A stretch of 64,000 nucleotides of DNA from Synaphobranchus kaupii (taxonomy: Eukaryota; Chordata; Actinopteri; Anguilliformes; Synaphobranchidae), in NCBI GenBank assembly GCA_029718625.1, contig CM056380.1, positions 42,951,689 to 43,015,688 on the forward strand, read 5' to 3'. This document shows positions 1 through 11,846 of this stretch, piece by piece; within the stretch, counting starts at the first letter, position 1, and the number at the start of each line of letters is the position of its first letter. The position numbers and the translations under genes are program-made. The notes under the pieces are model-generated. The model ran no database searches. It saw only the letters and a program-made list of their open reading frames with translations, and was not told the origin of the DNA.

Positions 1-345
1 GCGAGAGAGAGCAGGGACTGACGGAGAAGGGGGGGGGAAAGGATGGGGTGAAAAAAAGAAAGAGAGATAGAGGGAGAGAGAGAGCAGGGACTGACGGAGA
101 AGAGGGCAGAAGGGGATGGGGCGAAAAAGAGAGAGAGGGATAGAGGGAGAGAGAGAGAGCAGGGACTGACGGAGAAGAGGGCAGAAGGGGATGGGGCGAA
201 AAAGAGAGAGAGGGATAGAGGGAGAGAGAGAGAGCAGGGACTGACGGAGAAGAGGGCAGAAGGGGATGGGGCGAAAAAGAGAGAGAGGGATAGAGGGAGA
301 GAGAGAGAGCAGGGACTGACGGAGGAGGAAGGAAGGTGATGGGAG
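1..345. repeat. 75-bp minisatellite, about 4.5 copies
   Basis: The motif GCAGGGACTGACGGAG recurs at 11, 84, 159, 234 and 309, giving one 73-bp and three 75-bp intervals. Units are GA-rich. The array runs off the left edge of the window. Confidence 0.92.
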
Positions 346-1470
346 TGAAAAAGCTACTGTGGGACTGTGGAGCTCAAAGCAGGATCAATCTGCTGCGGGT
401 GACGCCACCAACGGGCCATCAATTCTGCCGCAGGAGAGCATACCCCTGCCGTCCAATCTGCCCTCCACCCCCCACGCCCCCACCTCGCCCAACAGGGCAA
501 TAAAACACCTGCAGCACAAGCTGTGCATACAGGGGAGGGGGGCTGGGGGGGCTGGGGTTAGCGGCAGCTTGTTTTTGCGCGCCTCATGCGACACGCTCCG
601 CTGCTCCCGAAGGGAGGGGGGGGGGCAGGGAGAAAAGAAAAGATGGGGGGTGGCAGACACTGGGAGATGGAGGACGAAGGGAGACGGGCTGCACGCCCAC
701 ATTTGGCACACGCCGGGTGGACGGAGCCTGGTTCGGCGAGGGTGCCCTAAATCAGCACGTCTCCGTCTGCTCTTTTATTTCGGGGTGACGGGGTTGTTGA
801 AGGGCTTTCGACACGCGTACGAGCGCTCCCTGAAACGCAAATTTAAAACGGTCCAATAATGACCCATACCCTCGAGCTCTGGAAATAAGCGTGGGATGGA
901 AAACTGACCGCAGAATTCATACACCAGCCTGTGATCAATTCTGCATTCTATTTATTAGTTCATTACTTTCCTTAAACCCAAAAATTACCCAGAAGGCTTT
1001 GTTTCAGTAAAAACAATAGCAGCTCTGAAAAGGGAGTGTTGCTCATCTATGCTCTGTGATTGGCTGAGAGAGGAAAAGAGACCGCGCAATCTTTCTTTAG
1101 GCTACCATCATATAAAACAAAAGAGAAAGGAGTATCTTAGTTTAACTGTGTATTATGGTTTAATTACGAGGAAACGGCGTTGGAGCGCAGTGTGCCGCAA
1201 ACATCAAGTGGGAGGCGGACATTGCCTCAAGCTCAATACTTTATAATTACAATACACTGTGAAAAGGTGGAACAATCTCAGTGAGCCCCCAGAGGTATTA
1301 CAAGTGTGAACACGTGGGCACACACAAACACACAAACAGGGGAAATACATTCCTATGACCTACGAACGAAGCAGATGGCGATGTCGCAACAGTCAGCTGA
1401 CAGTGGAGCTGTCACTAGTGAGCCTTATGGACTGCAATAAGAAGCAATGTAAATGAGTACAAGGAAGTGT
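346..1470. other. Unassigned unique sequence
   Basis: No gene supported. An open plus frame at 359-859 begins with a Pro/Ser-rich stretch (TNGPSILPQESIPLPSNLPS) but has no recognised homology, and its only in-window context is GC-rich low complexity. An inverted CCAAT box (tgattggct) occurs near 1,056. Confidence 0.5.
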
Positions 1471-1525
1471 GCGCACACATACAAGCACACACGCACAAAA
1501 CACACGCACACGCACACGCACACGC

Positions 1526-1556
<31 letters not shown>

Positions 1557-1557
1557 G
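1471..1557. repeat. (CACACG)n/(CA)n microsatellite
   Basis: CACACG hexamers grade into pure CA dinucleotides. Typical fish microsatellite. Confidence 0.9.
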
Positions 1558-1693
1558 CAGGCTCCATTTTACCTTCTGGCCTTGTTAAAACTTCAATCTG
1601 TTAATCACACTTAGGAGTAGAAGGTGAATGGCTCTGGATTTGTTAATGACACTTGTGATGTGCGCGGAACGGAGCGTGCCGGTGGGCCCAGGT

Positions 1694-2788
1694 CATCCTG
1701 TGTATACACAACACTATCAGAGCACAACAACTCTAACCCCATCCTGTGTATACACAACACTATCAGAGCACAACAACTCTAACCACATCCTGTGTATACA
1801 CAACACTATCAGAGCACAACAACTCTAACCCCATCCTGTGTATACACAACACTATCAGAGCACAACAACTCTAACCACATCCTGTGTATACACAACACTA
1901 TCAGAGCACAACAACTCTAACCACATCCTGTGTATACACAACACTATCAGAGCACAACAACTCTAACCCCATCCTGTGTATACACAACACTATCAGAGCA
2001 CAACAACTCTAACCCCATCCTGTGTATACACAACACTATCAGAGCACAACAACTCTAACCCCATCCTGTGTATACACAACACTATCAGAGCACAACAACT
2101 CTAACCCCATCCTGTGTATACACAACACTATCAGAGCACAACAACTCTAACCACATCCTGTGTATACACAACACTATCAGAGCACAACAACTCTAACCAC
2201 ATCCTGTGTATACACAACACTATCAGAGCACAACAACTCTAACCCCATCCTGTGTATACACAACACTATCAGAGCACAACAACTCTAACCACATCCTGTG
2301 TATACACAACACTATCAGAGCACAACAACTCTAACCACATCCTGTGTATACACAACACTATCAGAGCACAACAACTCTAACCCCATCCTGTGTATACACA
2401 ACACTATCAGAGCACAACAACTCTAACCACATCCTGTGTATACACAACACTATCAGAGCACAACAACTCTAACCACATCCTGTGTATACACAACACTATC
2501 AGAGCACAACTCCTCTAACCCCATCCTGGGTATGTAGAACACTATCAGAGCACAACAACTCTAACCCCATCCTGTGTATACACAACACTATCAGAGCACA
2601 ACAACTCTAATCCCATCCTGTGTATACACAACACTATCAGAGCACAACAACTCTAACCCCATCCTGTGTATACACAACACTATCAGAGCACAACAACTCT
2701 AATCCCAACCTGGGTATGTAGAACACTATCAGAGCACAACAACACTAACCCCATCCTGGGTATGTAGAACACTATCAGAGCACAACAA
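1694..2788. repeat. 46-bp minisatellite, about 24 copies
   Basis: Units start CATCCTGTGTATACACAA and repeat at exactly 46 bp. Two alleles of the unit alternate irregularly (taacCcC versus taacCaC at the junction). The last few units are degenerate (CATCCTGGGTATGTAGAACA), as expected at an ageing array edge. Confidence 0.96.
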
Positions 2789-3777
2789 ACCTACGATTAA
2801 TTTTGCTATCGTTATTGCTATTCATAATTTATTAAAGAATAAAAACCAGAGCACCTGAATACACAAGCTTCCGGTATATCCAACACAATAATGTTTTTGC
2901 AACTTGGCTAACGACACAAGTTAATAGCCTAAATTTGTCAAGTGTTTTCTCCATACCTCTGGGCCCCAAGTTAATTTTGCAAATATTTTACCTCCTAATT
3001 AGCTAGCTGCATGACATTAAAAAATGACAGTTGCTTCAATTAGTGATTTAAAGTTAAGGACAAAGCACCTTGTGTTTCGGCTGAATCTGGGGCAAACTAA
3101 GAAGAGAGAAATAGCCTAGAATTTTCTATACGAAATGAGGAACAACACTGAGCTGGTTGGTTGTTACATTAATAAATGTACCTGCAATTATAAGGGAGGT
3201 CGGTGACGGTGCCTAACAATTGTGCTTCTTTCCCAGGCACAGTGATAGTGAGCTAGGCCTAATGCAGCTAATGATTCTAGTGCCTTAATATCCTAAAAAC
3301 CAAGTCCAAGAATAGCTGAGGCCTAATGGGCCATTAAATAGAAAATATTGAGCAGCACTGAATTCTCTTTCCATGTCATTTAACCTCCTCAGCACGTCTA
3401 AATTGGATAAGAATGACAATACCACTAAACTTACCAGACATTATCCGGAACTTAAATGATAATTTTCATCAAAGGTAGACATGCGGAACTCCCTGGTGGT
3501 CGTCTGAAGGTTTCCTTTTTTCAGCAATGCCGAACTGTCAGTTATTTTATGACAAAGAGACTTTGAATTCCACCAATGACGCTGATGGAGAACAGCTTGT
3601 GGATATATAAGGCCTCCATATTTCCAGGCGCCAGGGATGTCAGATTGTGCGTGCCGGTACAGTGTGATTTATGTAATGCTCTGTCTACACTACAGTGTGC
3701 TGTAAGGAAGGTATGAAAATAGAGTGTGCTGTACGGAATGTACGAAAAAAAACAAAGGAATGGAAGTGAACGTGGAG
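2789..3777. other. AT-rich unique sequence, candidate conserved non-coding
   Basis: No ORF of interest. The stretch around 2,930-3,130 is AT-rich, non-repetitive and contains homeodomain-type cores (cctaattagctagc). The CNE suggestion is by eye only. Confidence 0.35.
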
Positions 3778-4012
3778 CATGGCGCGGTGGGTGGAGTATG
3801 TTGCAGGACGGCGTAAGGCGCGGGGGGCGGAGCATGTAGCAGGGCTGAGCATGGCATGGGGGGCGGAGCATGTTGCAGGGCTGAGCATGGCGCGGGGGGT
3901 GGAGTATGTTGCAGGACGGAGTAAGGCGCGGTGGGTGGAGTATGTTGCAGGACGGAGTAAGGCGCGGTGGGTGGAGTATGTTGCAGGACGGAGTACGGCG
4001 CGGAGCATAAAC
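3778..4012. repeat. 36-bp minisatellite, first block
   Basis: About 6.5 units of the form GGCGCGGTGGGTGGAGTATG plus TTGCAGGACGGAGTAA, with a second unit type ending AGCAGGGCTGAGCAT. Since 36 is a multiple of 3, several frames are open across it on both strands; none is a gene. Confidence 0.93.
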
Positions 4013-4096
4013 TAGCTTATGCTCCATTTTGAGTGCAGTGACATTCTCTATGACAGACCATTTTTTTCATGGGATCAGAGATCAGAGAAAAAAAAC
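4013..4096 (+). repeat. Dispersed repeat, copy A
   Basis: Contains TAGCTTATGCTCCATTTTGA followed by GTGCAGTGACATT, ctctatgacagacc, a T run and catgggatcagag. The same block recurs at 7,458-7,545. It separates two blocks of the same 36-bp minisatellite, as expected if it inserted there. Family unknown. Confidence 0.75.
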
Positions 4097-4100
4097 GTAG

Positions 4101-4208
4101 GACGGAGTATGGCGCGGGGGGCGGAGCATGTAGCAGGGCTGAGCATGGCATGGGGGGCGGAGCATGTTGCAGGGCTGAGCATGGCGCGGGGGGCGGAGCG
4201 GCGGTTCT
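4101..4208. repeat. 36-bp minisatellite, second block
   Basis: About three further units of the 3,778-4,012 array, beginning GTAGGACGGAGTATGGCGCG and including the AGCAGGGCTGAGCAT type. Confidence 0.9.
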
Positions 4209-4437
4209 CCGGGGAGAGGCCATTGGAAACCACAGGAAGCTCCAAAGCACCAGATATGAAGGGTATCTCGGTGGCGTAGCATGTAGACTACCCACATGCT
4301 CAATGCGAGCCGCCACGTCGGTGTGTCCAATCCGACTGCGCAGCCTTTGTCGCATGTCTCTCCCTCTCTCTCGCTCCCATTCTTCTCATCTCTCTACACT
4401 GTGCTATCGAATAAAGCTGAAAATTTTTTTAAATAAA

Positions 4438-4618
4438 AACACCAAATATGACCACCACAGGAAACTCAAAAACAAAAATACGACCCCCACAGTAAACTGC
4501 AAAACACCAAATACGACCCCCACAGGAAACTCCAAAACACCAAATACGACCCCCACAGTAAACTGCAAAACACCAAATACGACCCCCACAGTAAACTGCA
4601 AAACACCAAATATGACCA
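4438..4618. repeat. 33-bp minisatellite, about 5.5 copies
   Basis: ACCAAATACGACCCCCACAG recurs at 4,506, 4,539, 4,572 and 4,605 (33-bp spacing), with two degenerate units upstream. Its multiple-of-3 length explains the repetitive open frames on both strands. Confidence 0.92.
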
Positions 4619-4689
4619 CTGCCCCCGTTCCACTTTACCCCCGTCCCATCCCTTACTACTAAGTGAAATGTGTCACATTGTGAAACACA

Positions 4690-7455
4690 TCTTTAGGAGT
4701 AAGCAAACTGATGGGAAGGGCATGAAGGGAGGGAGGGAGAGATAGAGGAAGGGAGAGAGGGAGAGATTGGTTAGGAAGGGACAGGAGAAAGACTGAAATG
4801 TGCCAAGTGCAGAGCCACTATCTGGGTCACTTCTGTCTGCTGGATTCTCCTCTGGGTTCTGGGGGGGGGGGGGAGGGGTTGTTCAGTGTGCCAGATTGAC
4901 ATTGGAAAAGGAGACAGGCCCATTTTGGCAGAGTTTTTATTGTCTGTCTGCCAGCCTATATACAGTGCTTGTAGTGAGTCTCTGTAGAAAACGGATAGTA
5001 ATGCACCCCTCCCTTCTGTCTGCGCAGTCTGCCTGCGCCACCCCACCCATCCGCCCGTGCCAGCTGCGCACCTCAGTAGGTGTAGTACAGAGGGAAAAGC
5101 AGAACCATGCGCTTCAGCGGAGAGAGAGCACGTGCCATCACCCCTGAATTGATGGTTGTCTTGTCAGGCCCGCAAATACAACAGTGCGTACAAATTTGCG
5201 TTGAAAAAAACCCGAAAACCGAGGGTTAAAATCCATAATGACATCACAGTGTTCCGAAGTGGGAAGGGCTTCCACATGGATTGTGGATTTAGCTTTCTTG
5301 CACTGTGACAAAATTGGGATCGCCACTGCCAGCATTCCACATACTGAAAAAACCTTCACAAACTGAATATAGTCAGTGGTGTTGCCGAGGATGTGAGGAT
5401 TAAGTAAAAATGCTTATAATTCTGAATCCAGCAATTCCAGCACTCAAAGCCCTCGTTAAATTGCCCAGCACTCTGAATACTGAACACAAGCGGTAACACA
5501 TGCTGAAACCCCTCACTCAACCGTACATTTAATTATATTTAATGGATTTAATCTAATAATTATTATTAAGAATGACAATCATCAATTAGATCGCCGAATT
5601 CTTTGATAGGTAAGTCGAACAGTAACTTGGTGGATCAACCAACAAGTCAAAACAAAGTCTAAATCAGGTCTTAAGATTGAGTAGTTTTATTACAGGAAAA
5701 GGTCAATTGGAATAATGAGTTGCAATCATTGATGAACGTAGGCTCACTGCTTATAATTTACAAAAAGAAGGAAGACATTTAAAAAGTAAATTGGAATTAC
5801 CAGAAAAGAGAGAGATCAACCAGGACTTGCCAGAATAATCCAGTTTCAGCACAGGATGAATAAAAGAAATGGCTGCTATAAAACTCAGAGAAACTTCTGT
5901 CTGTAGACACCAGGAATTCTGCAGCACTCCACTCACAGAACTTTCACACTCCACAGCCCCCCAACTTAGTTCGCCGACAAAACAAAAAGCCCCCTAAGAA
6001 AAAAGCCAAGTTTCTCCTTTGGCTTCACCATAAATACCTTTCTCTCCAAGCATTGAGGATCTGTGGCCTGATTGGGTGATGCGAGGTAAAGTTTGGAAGG
6101 AGGGGGGTAGGGGATTAGACTCCTTTCATGACCAGGGTGGCTTATCCAATAGCTGACAAATTCACTTATTAATTAACGTGCACTTAGGTTGCTCAAAACA
6201 GGGCTAAGCATCAGGAAATTATTATTAAACTATTCAGGGTTTCTTTTAACCTCTTTATAACGAGTCCAAACATTGGCATTCTAGCAGGTGATTTCGCTCA
6301 ACTATTGAGTACTTCATCAGAAAGGGACATTTGCTCCTGCTTTTAATAATAATTTTAGTACAATCATTAAAACTGTGCAGTTTGTGTAATCTTCAGATTT
6401 AGGCAAAATATTACCTCCATGTAAGAAGACCAGTGGTAACACCCTGGCTTATGCTTGAACCTGGAGTTGGGCCAAAAATGTAAATTACAAACTGGCAGGC
6501 CTAACAACCATTACCTACATCAATCTTAAGACTTTCAATTGATGATTTCAAAAAAGTGTTTCTCCTCAACAGAAGACAAGACACCCTGACCACTTTAAGA
6601 TTTATATCATAGATAAGCCAGCGCCTCAGCGTGACTTAATTGCCTTTATGCCAGTGGACTAGGGGGCAGAGAGACACGCAAATCCTAGGTCAGGTCAGCA
6701 GAGCAGGCCTCTTAATAACCTAGTACTATTAAATGGACTATGAGCAAGTTTGCCATATCACAATATACATTTTCTATCGGAGGCCGTAATCTCAAAGTTA
6801 TATACCCGACAGTGTATTCCGAAAAACTGAGGACAGGGTATTCCAATAAATGAGTCTTCTCTAGGTCAAGAGGAGGCAGCTTTAGAGTATGTGCAAGCAA
6901 ACCACAAGTGAAAAAATAAATGTAAATAAATAAAAAAACTTCAATTTGACCATTTAGTTGAATAATGGCGTTGAGTGAAACATACTGACACTTAAAACTG
7001 TCAAAACCCTCTGGACGCCTCAAGGATAATCTTGTGTTCTCTGAACAATTCTCACGCGAGCTGTTGTTAATGGCCCAGCTCTTAAGCAGTAAAGAGGCAC
7101 ATTTTAGATAATGGCCGCCTTGAGAGGAAGCGACCCTGTGACCAGCCTTGGCCGTAGGGCCTCAGGTTGTTCAACACTTATCTGCTAAATGCTGCTCTTT
7201 GTGTATTCAGCAGTTCAGTCCACTGACAACTCCAGTAATGCAACGTGATTTCTTCGGGGCCGCTAAATACGACCCGTGTGGAAAAGCTTGGGGCAATAAT
7301 AAAAATTTAAAAAAGCACTGCAAGGCAAACATAGTTATTACCTGTAAATAGGGGAACACTATTGACATAAGAACCCAATGTCAAAATGATTAATATGTTA
7401 CACGTGGCAGGGTAAAAACGTAAGCTTTTTTTCGCCTACAAAGGAAACGGACAGC
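4690..7455. other. Unassigned sequence with GA and G tracts
   Basis: No gene supported. GA-rich at 4,715-4,795 and a G run at 4,861-4,872. The 5,560-6,300 stretch is AT-rich and could be an old degraded element, but no terminal repeats or coding remnants were recognised. Confidence 0.4.
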
Positions 7456-7457
7456 TT

Positions 7458-7545
7458 TAAATTAGCTTATGCTACATTTTGAGTGCAGTGACATTAGTCT
7501 CTATGACAGACCTTTTTTTTTTCATGGGGTCAGAGAAAAAAATCT
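7458..7545 (+). repeat. Dispersed repeat, copy B
   Basis: Matches 4,013-4,096 over TAGCTTATGCTACATTTTGA, GTGCAGTGACATT, ctctatgacagacc, the T run and catgggGtcagag, with small indels. Confidence 0.75.
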
Positions 7546-8687
7546 AACCTCATAATTTTACAGTTGCCTTTGTTTCATCAGAAAATGACTCCTCCACCCC
7601 CCCCCCCCCCCTTCAAAAAAATCGCCTCCTGTTATATAAATTCTGCTTTAACAGCTTTGCGCAGGTTGCACAGAAGCAATCTACTTACAAAGGGAAACAG
7701 TCCACAACCTGCAGCAAAATGTTACAAAGCTTTTCACTGCTAATTACGGACGTCACGGTTTTAAATAATAAGAATTAACCACAATTTCAAGTTGCCTTAA
7801 ATGACTAATCACTCCACAAATAATGCCAGCATATTTGCTCATTCAATTTATTTGTCGCTGTCACGCCTCCTCATGCTCTCGTCTAATTAAAAACCCCTCT
7901 CACCTACTGTCTCCCATATCAGTCGCCGTCCCATTTAGCCCCCGCCACCCCCATGACTCAAAAAGAGGAATAACTTCTAGTCTCATTTTCACCAGATCCC
8001 TTATTAAACCTGACAACCCAGGGACTGACATTTGGTATTTTACGGTGCGGGAGACGGTGGGAATGGAGGCTTTTTATGGAATTTAAAAAGGGCATCTTTT
8101 AAGAGAAACTCGCCCCATTATGCAAATTGGGATATGGAAATGAGCTTAGTCTCACACATACAGAACAAGTTGGGTGTAGCAACAAACAAACGAAAAAACA
8201 AAGGCTAATTAGGACCCGGCAGTAAAATATTTACTTGAAACGGTGAAGCAAACAGAAGAGTATTGTTAAGAGGCCAGCCTGGGCCAAGAATTTAATTAGC
8301 TTTTATCTAATCTGCAGAGAAAATAATTAAATTCATTGCAAAAGACAGATCAGCAGGTAACAGTAATCATAACAATAACCGGCACTGCAATGTGCTTTAT
8401 ATGTGGATCAGTGCACTGTCCTGCTCTCAGCTCAATGTGACTGATTAGCACTTAGCATTGATTAGTGTGGCTCCCCTAAAGCAGGATTACAACGTACAAA
8501 GACCCGCAAGTAATTCTTCAAGTGTTTTACATTTACACAGGTTTTCCAGAAGACAAACGGCGTATTACAACCGGCAACGGGTTGAACAGCCAATTATCGA
8601 GTGCATTATGGCTACACCTAGTGTAAGGAAGGACAGTACATGCTGTGTAGGTATCCTTCATAAGCCATTCGGACAACCAAGATGAGT
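7546..8687. other. AT-rich unique sequence, candidate regulatory
   Basis: No gene. A C run lies at 7,597-7,611. The stretch 8,090-8,400 is AT-rich and non-repetitive, with several homeodomain-like cores (gctaattagg, tttaattagc, ataattaaattc). Confidence 0.35.
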
Positions 8688-8952
8688 CGGGTCCATGCAT
8701 GAACTGCAGAGTGAAAGACCCGGGTCCATGCATGAACTGCACAGTGAAAGACCCGGGTCCATGCAGTAGCTGCACAGTGAAAGACCCGGGTCCATGCAGT
8801 AGCTGCACAGTGAAAGACCCGGGTCCATGCATGAACTGCACAGTGAAAGACCCGGGTCCATGCAGTAGCTGCACAGTGAAAGACCCGGGTCCATGCAGTA
8901 GCTGCACAGTGAAAGACTCGAGTCCATGCAAGAACTGCCTATTGAAAGACCC
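8688..8952. repeat. 33-bp minisatellite with CCCGGG, about 8 copies
   Basis: Units of GACCCGGGTCCATGCA plus GTGAAA-type ends at 33-bp spacing. Two unit types (tgaactgc, tagctgc) alternate in the order N-N-S-S-N-S-S, hinting at a higher-order three-unit repeat. Frames on both strands are open through the array because 33 is divisible by 3; I do not consider them genes. Confidence 0.93.
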
Positions 8953-9296
8953 GGGGGTGTACAACTCCACTTTTGGAGGGGCAGGGTGCATGCTGGTTTT
9001 GTCCCAAAAAAATCTTATTATCAAAATAATTTTCAGAAGTGCAAATCATTTTGAGTTTATGAAGCTCAAAATTACACACACCAACACTGAGACCACAGCA
9101 AAAATATTTTCAACACGGATACATGTGTCAACAGGAATACACAAATCTGCAGCTGTAGCCGACGACCATCAAAAATGCCAGAACTAATTAAACAATTGAG
9201 GCAATTAAACAACTCAGGAGTTGGCAGGGAATTCCTAAACAGACGGACCCTGTTTGCACAACCCTGACTTGGTGTAAGCAGCCTGGAGGCTGGGTG

Positions 9297-9316
9297 GTTA
9301 GGGTTAGGGTTAGGGC
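9297..9316 (+). repeat. Short interstitial telomere-type repeat
   Basis: Three consecutive TTAGGG units preceded by GG. Too short to imply a telomere fusion. Confidence 0.8.
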
Positions 9317-11411
9317 AGCCAAGGCCAGGGGGAACCTTAACCTGCACAAGGATAGGTGTGAACTATGTAAAGCTATCCTGTGCTATTGATAACTCACTGA
9401 CTGATGGAGAGGGTGTCGGGGCTACAGCGATGACTCTAAAGAGCCGTGCTCTTGGGCCTGTGTCAGGCGGCAGGGGGACGATTTAGGGCCATTCCCAGCA
9501 GAGAGCGCATGGAGTCTGGCTGGTCGGCAGGGGGGGTAAATGAAGCCATTCAGCGAAGCGTGTTCGCGTTGGAGACGGAACACCTCTGCTGCACGCTGCT
9601 GGACTGGGTAACGTCTCACAAGTGGCCCCAACTGGGCGGTGATGTGTGCAGTGTGAGGTTAGCTCAGGAGATGTATGGGGCCCTCGCTGGGCCTAGTATT
9701 TCCAAACACATGATTTCACAAGCGCTGGATCCAGTAGGTCTCTCAGGGTTACAACATCCTCATAACACCAGCTAATGTACAGCATGTCAATACAGTCTAT
9801 CGTCCATTAATCTCTTTTAAGTACATCTTTGAACGTTGGTTGAACTTAACCCCCCCCCCCCCCCGCCCCCACCACACCACTTGCTATCATGGTGGATTCT
9901 TCATGACAACTGGTTGGCTGGAAGCATATATTTTTCTTCTGAGATAAATGTATTATTTTTTGCTTGAAAGCAGACAGCCAGAACGAAGCAATTGCTTTGG
10001 TTAAAGCACAGAAGTGCCCTCTGTCCATTAACAGATCCATAATCCCTCATCTACAGATGATGCCTGCGCTTACAAACATCACGCAAGAGAAATTAAATCT
10101 CCTCTGTAATCTTCGCAAACATCAATCCGCCGGTAACCCGTTCAGTCGGCAACTCCGTTAGAGGAACGCCAACTGAGTGAAGTTTGAGGTACTGGCGCAA
10201 AGTGCATGTGTGTGGGGGACAATTACCACACTTTGGCTGGCATCGGAGGTTTTCAAATGTCAATAAACGCGCTATTGCATTTTTACACTGTAATGAGTCT
10301 TCAATCCATGCTGTGAACATATTACAAACAGCATCAAGCCGTCTCCCCTGGGAGTACTACATCACACCTCAAGTGCTCCGAGTTCGACAAAACACTGGGA
10401 TGCCTAATCATTTATTCCACAAGTATAATTTGACTTTTTGGATTTCATACACTTTAAATTGGTTGCTGAAGTGCGTCTGATGCCGCAGACTTGCGTCGCT
10501 GGTAATTTAATGTAATTGGTCGGCGCGGCAATTTGTCACATTATTATGATTTAAGTGCGCCGATACTAATTATCCCACAAAGAGTGTTTGTGTATTTATC
10601 AGTGGAGAGAAGAATAAAAAAATACTTTGAATATGGTTATTACATATTTAGATCAAAAGAGTTGTAATTTTAATGTCTTTCAGAAGGAATATAAGCCAGA
10701 TAGAGATTCTAATTTCACTTCTCTCATTTGGCTGTCGATGGACACGAAATGGCCGTCTGCTGGCTCAGTCCGCGGTTAATTTCACTCCACAGTCCGGAGG
10801 GATAACTTAAGTTATGATTGAAGTTTGCGGACGCCAATTATCATAGGACGCTCTTATGCTTATTATTTTGTGATCAAAGGAAATGTTTCAATTTAACATT
10901 CACTTTATTAAGAAGGTAAGGCTCAAAGATTCCTTGCAAAACGGAGAGATGGATGACACTGAATTGTTAATTTCAAAAACTCATTACGCTACTTTAATAA
11001 ATCTGATCCTTCCTCCATGATTAGAGAGGGACTTCATAGTCCTCCTTTGATATGGGAATAATAATTTATTTATAGTCTATATAGGCTTGTTAAAACATAA
11101 ACACACCATATAGACATAGACAATTCTATACAGGCCCCTTAAAATACAAAAGCCTTCCAGCCTTTCTACAAAAAGATAATATCAATGCAGACACACCATG
11201 TTTGATTACTATATGTGGTCTCATTTCTTTTTCCAAATAGCAAGTTCTCCAGGAATTTATCTGAGAAATGAGATTTTTCTTCCAGTGTATTCCGTTTGCT
11301 GCCAAGAACGTGAGGTGTCTGTCAAAACAATGGGCAACACAAAAAACATTCTGGTAAAAAATACAGAAAATAAGAAAATAAATAAAACATAATAAAGGGT
11401 GAGGGGGGGCG
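9317..11411. other. Unassigned AT-rich sequence
   Basis: No gene supported. C run at 9,850-9,866. The 10,480-11,060 stretch is unique, AT-rich and rich in TAATTT/AATTA cores, again a candidate conserved non-coding region. Confidence 0.35.
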
Positions 11412-11846
11412 TGAGTGTATGGGGCGCCATTCTTTGCCACTTGCTGCATTTTGTGTACAAAATGTAAAATGCTCTTCGCATTTTGTGGACGAGATTTTAA
11501 ATGCACTTTGCATTTCATCCATGAAATGTGATGTATATCATTTTTTAATTTTGTCCACGAAATGCAAAGCACATTTAACATTTTGTGCATTTTGAATGAT
11601 TATAATATAATTGCCATATTACACTACAAGAATTTTGTTGGACAATTTTGTGGCCACAAAAATGCACTTTTGTGACACTTGGTGAGCATTTGGTGGCCAT
11701 AAAATACACTTTTTGGACAAAAAAAATGCTATGTATGATTGGCTGCAGTCATGTGATATGGAAGCTAAGGTTCGTTTTCAAGTTGTTGAGCTGCCATTAT
11801 GCATCACGATTCAGAAATTCCTCTTGTGAACAGTTGTAAGACTTAA

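Noticed and set aside
359..859. 166-aa plus ORF with Pro-rich start
   Set aside because: Resembles coding only over ~45 residues, then GC-rich low complexity; could not be tied to any family or splice structure.
1694..2788. CRISPR array (regular repeats)
   Set aside because: Head-to-tail 46-bp units with no unique spacers, in a eukaryotic genome: a minisatellite.
3542..4662. Overlapping ORFs up to 197 aa on both strands
   Set aside because: 36-bp and 33-bp repeats leave frames open on both strands; no unique conserved part.
9297..9316. Telomere fusion point
   Set aside because: Only three TTAGGG units; such short runs are common by chance and in repeats.
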